From positions 1-64,000 of the forward strand of contig JABXIG010000025.1 of NCBI GenBank assembly GCA_013373205.1: DNA of 64,000 bases. Direction: 5' to 3'. Shown here piece after piece: positions 63,689-64,000 of this stretch (positions are counted from its first letter, which is position 1; every line of letters starts with the position of its first letter). The stretch is from Methylocystaceae bacterium. Lineage in GTDB: Bacteria; Pseudomonadota; Alphaproteobacteria; Rhodospirillales; Terasakiellaceae. The notes below the pieces were generated by a model, which was not told the origin of the DNA, searched no databases, and saw only the letters and a program-made list of their open reading frames with translations. The translations under genes were made by a program, and so were the position numbers.

Positions 63689-64000
63689 TCAGTCTGACAC
63701 CGTTAATTGATGTTGTTTTTATCCTGCTAGTGTTCTTCATGATTTCATCGAACTTCGTTGAATGGAAACGCCTTCCGGTACAAAGCACGCAACAAGGGGC
63801 CTCTGCGGGCACAAGCAAGAATAACCTGCTGATTGTCATAACAGAGCGCCATCTCAAAATAAACGACGCGGTTGTCAGTCGTGGCGATATTAAGGAACGA
63901 TTGGATACATTGGCGCAAAGATCCCCCGTTCAGGTTTTCTTACGCGCCGAAAAAAATATTGATCTGCAACGCACCGTTCAAGTCATTGACTGGCTGGGCC
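63652..64000 (+). CDS. exbD: ExbD-type energy-transduction protein (partial)
   Basis: The frame runs from the ATG at 63652 to the window end, about 116 residues. LISLTPLIDVVFILLVFFMI is the single ExbD helix with the essential Asp. A periplasmic domain follows (FLRAEKNIDLQRTVQVIDWL). GAAGAGG stands before the ATG. A tonB gene probably lies just beyond the window (inference). Confidence 0.9.
   Translation, partial: MQLVSQRQPKRLISLTPLIDVVFILLVFFMISSNFVEWKRLPVQSTQQGASAGTSKNNLLIVITERHLKINDAVVSRGDIKERLDTLAQRSPVQVFLRAEKNIDLQRTVQVIDWLG

Noticed and set aside
1-64000. CRISPR arrays, tRNA/rRNA genes, intact IS elements or prophage
   Set aside because: No regularly spaced repeats, tRNA-like T-loop/acceptor signatures, transposase or phage structural genes were seen in the window.

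Overview
The window looks like chromosomal DNA of a free-living, probably aquatic alphaproteobacterium, most likely in or near the Rhodospirillales. This is judged from the gene families and operon types only; there is no rRNA or other marker. The repertoire is periplasmic-binding-protein uptake, many orphan receivers, cytochrome bd, an octaheme cytochrome and TonB-dependent uptake. I found no tRNA, rRNA, CRISPR array or intact insertion sequence.

Layout. 1-2486 is an accessory stretch: a gene end with terminator, a small HTH protein, a three-gene minus-strand operon starting with a barstar-like protein, and decayed DNA. 2487-9108 is a plus-strand operon of transglutaminase-DUF2126, a circularly permuted ATP-grasp/alpha-E fusion and a second transglutaminase. 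9130-14607 is a minus-strand operon: AEP-type ABC transporter, DeoR repressor, inositol-phosphatase-family enzyme. 14861-27847 is an amide/urea nitrogen block: FmdA and its FmdB partner, an unrelated formamidase AmiF, the UrtABCDE transporter, and divergently a permease-histidine kinase fusion with a LuxR-type response regulator. 27890-33933 is a second DeoR-controlled module: ugp-like ABC transporter and a divergent GpdQ-like phosphodiesterase. 34317-44886 is a signalling island with six receiver proteins, HD-GYP, HDOD and EAL outputs, and one histidine kinase fed by a PhnD-like protein. 45003-48402 is an octaheme tetrathionate-reductase-type operon. 48515-55556 is the cytochrome bd operon (NifX-like, DUF2946-like, cydA, cydB, cydX, then cydDC) behind a perfect FNR box. 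55780-62700 is a TonB receptor, MotA/TolQ/ExbB-like, DUF2149 and exported CobN-like operon, divergent from exbB-exbD, with two Fur-like sites between.

How the parts work together. The amide block is a candidate regulon: the same TACGTC-N4-GACGTA element lies 75-100 bp before fmdA, amiF and urtA, and the adjacent kinase/regulator pair is the natural candidate to act on it. The receivers of the signalling island are linked by a CCC(C)-N4-6-GGG(G) inverted repeat upstream of five genes. The two DeoR modules share 10-bp-phased TTGTG repeats. The strongest candidate for an under-described system is the CobN-like cluster. It encodes a periplasmic, membrane-anchored CobN with its own proton-channel-type partner and receptor, the arrangement known for HmuS-type haem-iron extraction in Bacteroidota, here in a proteobacterium.
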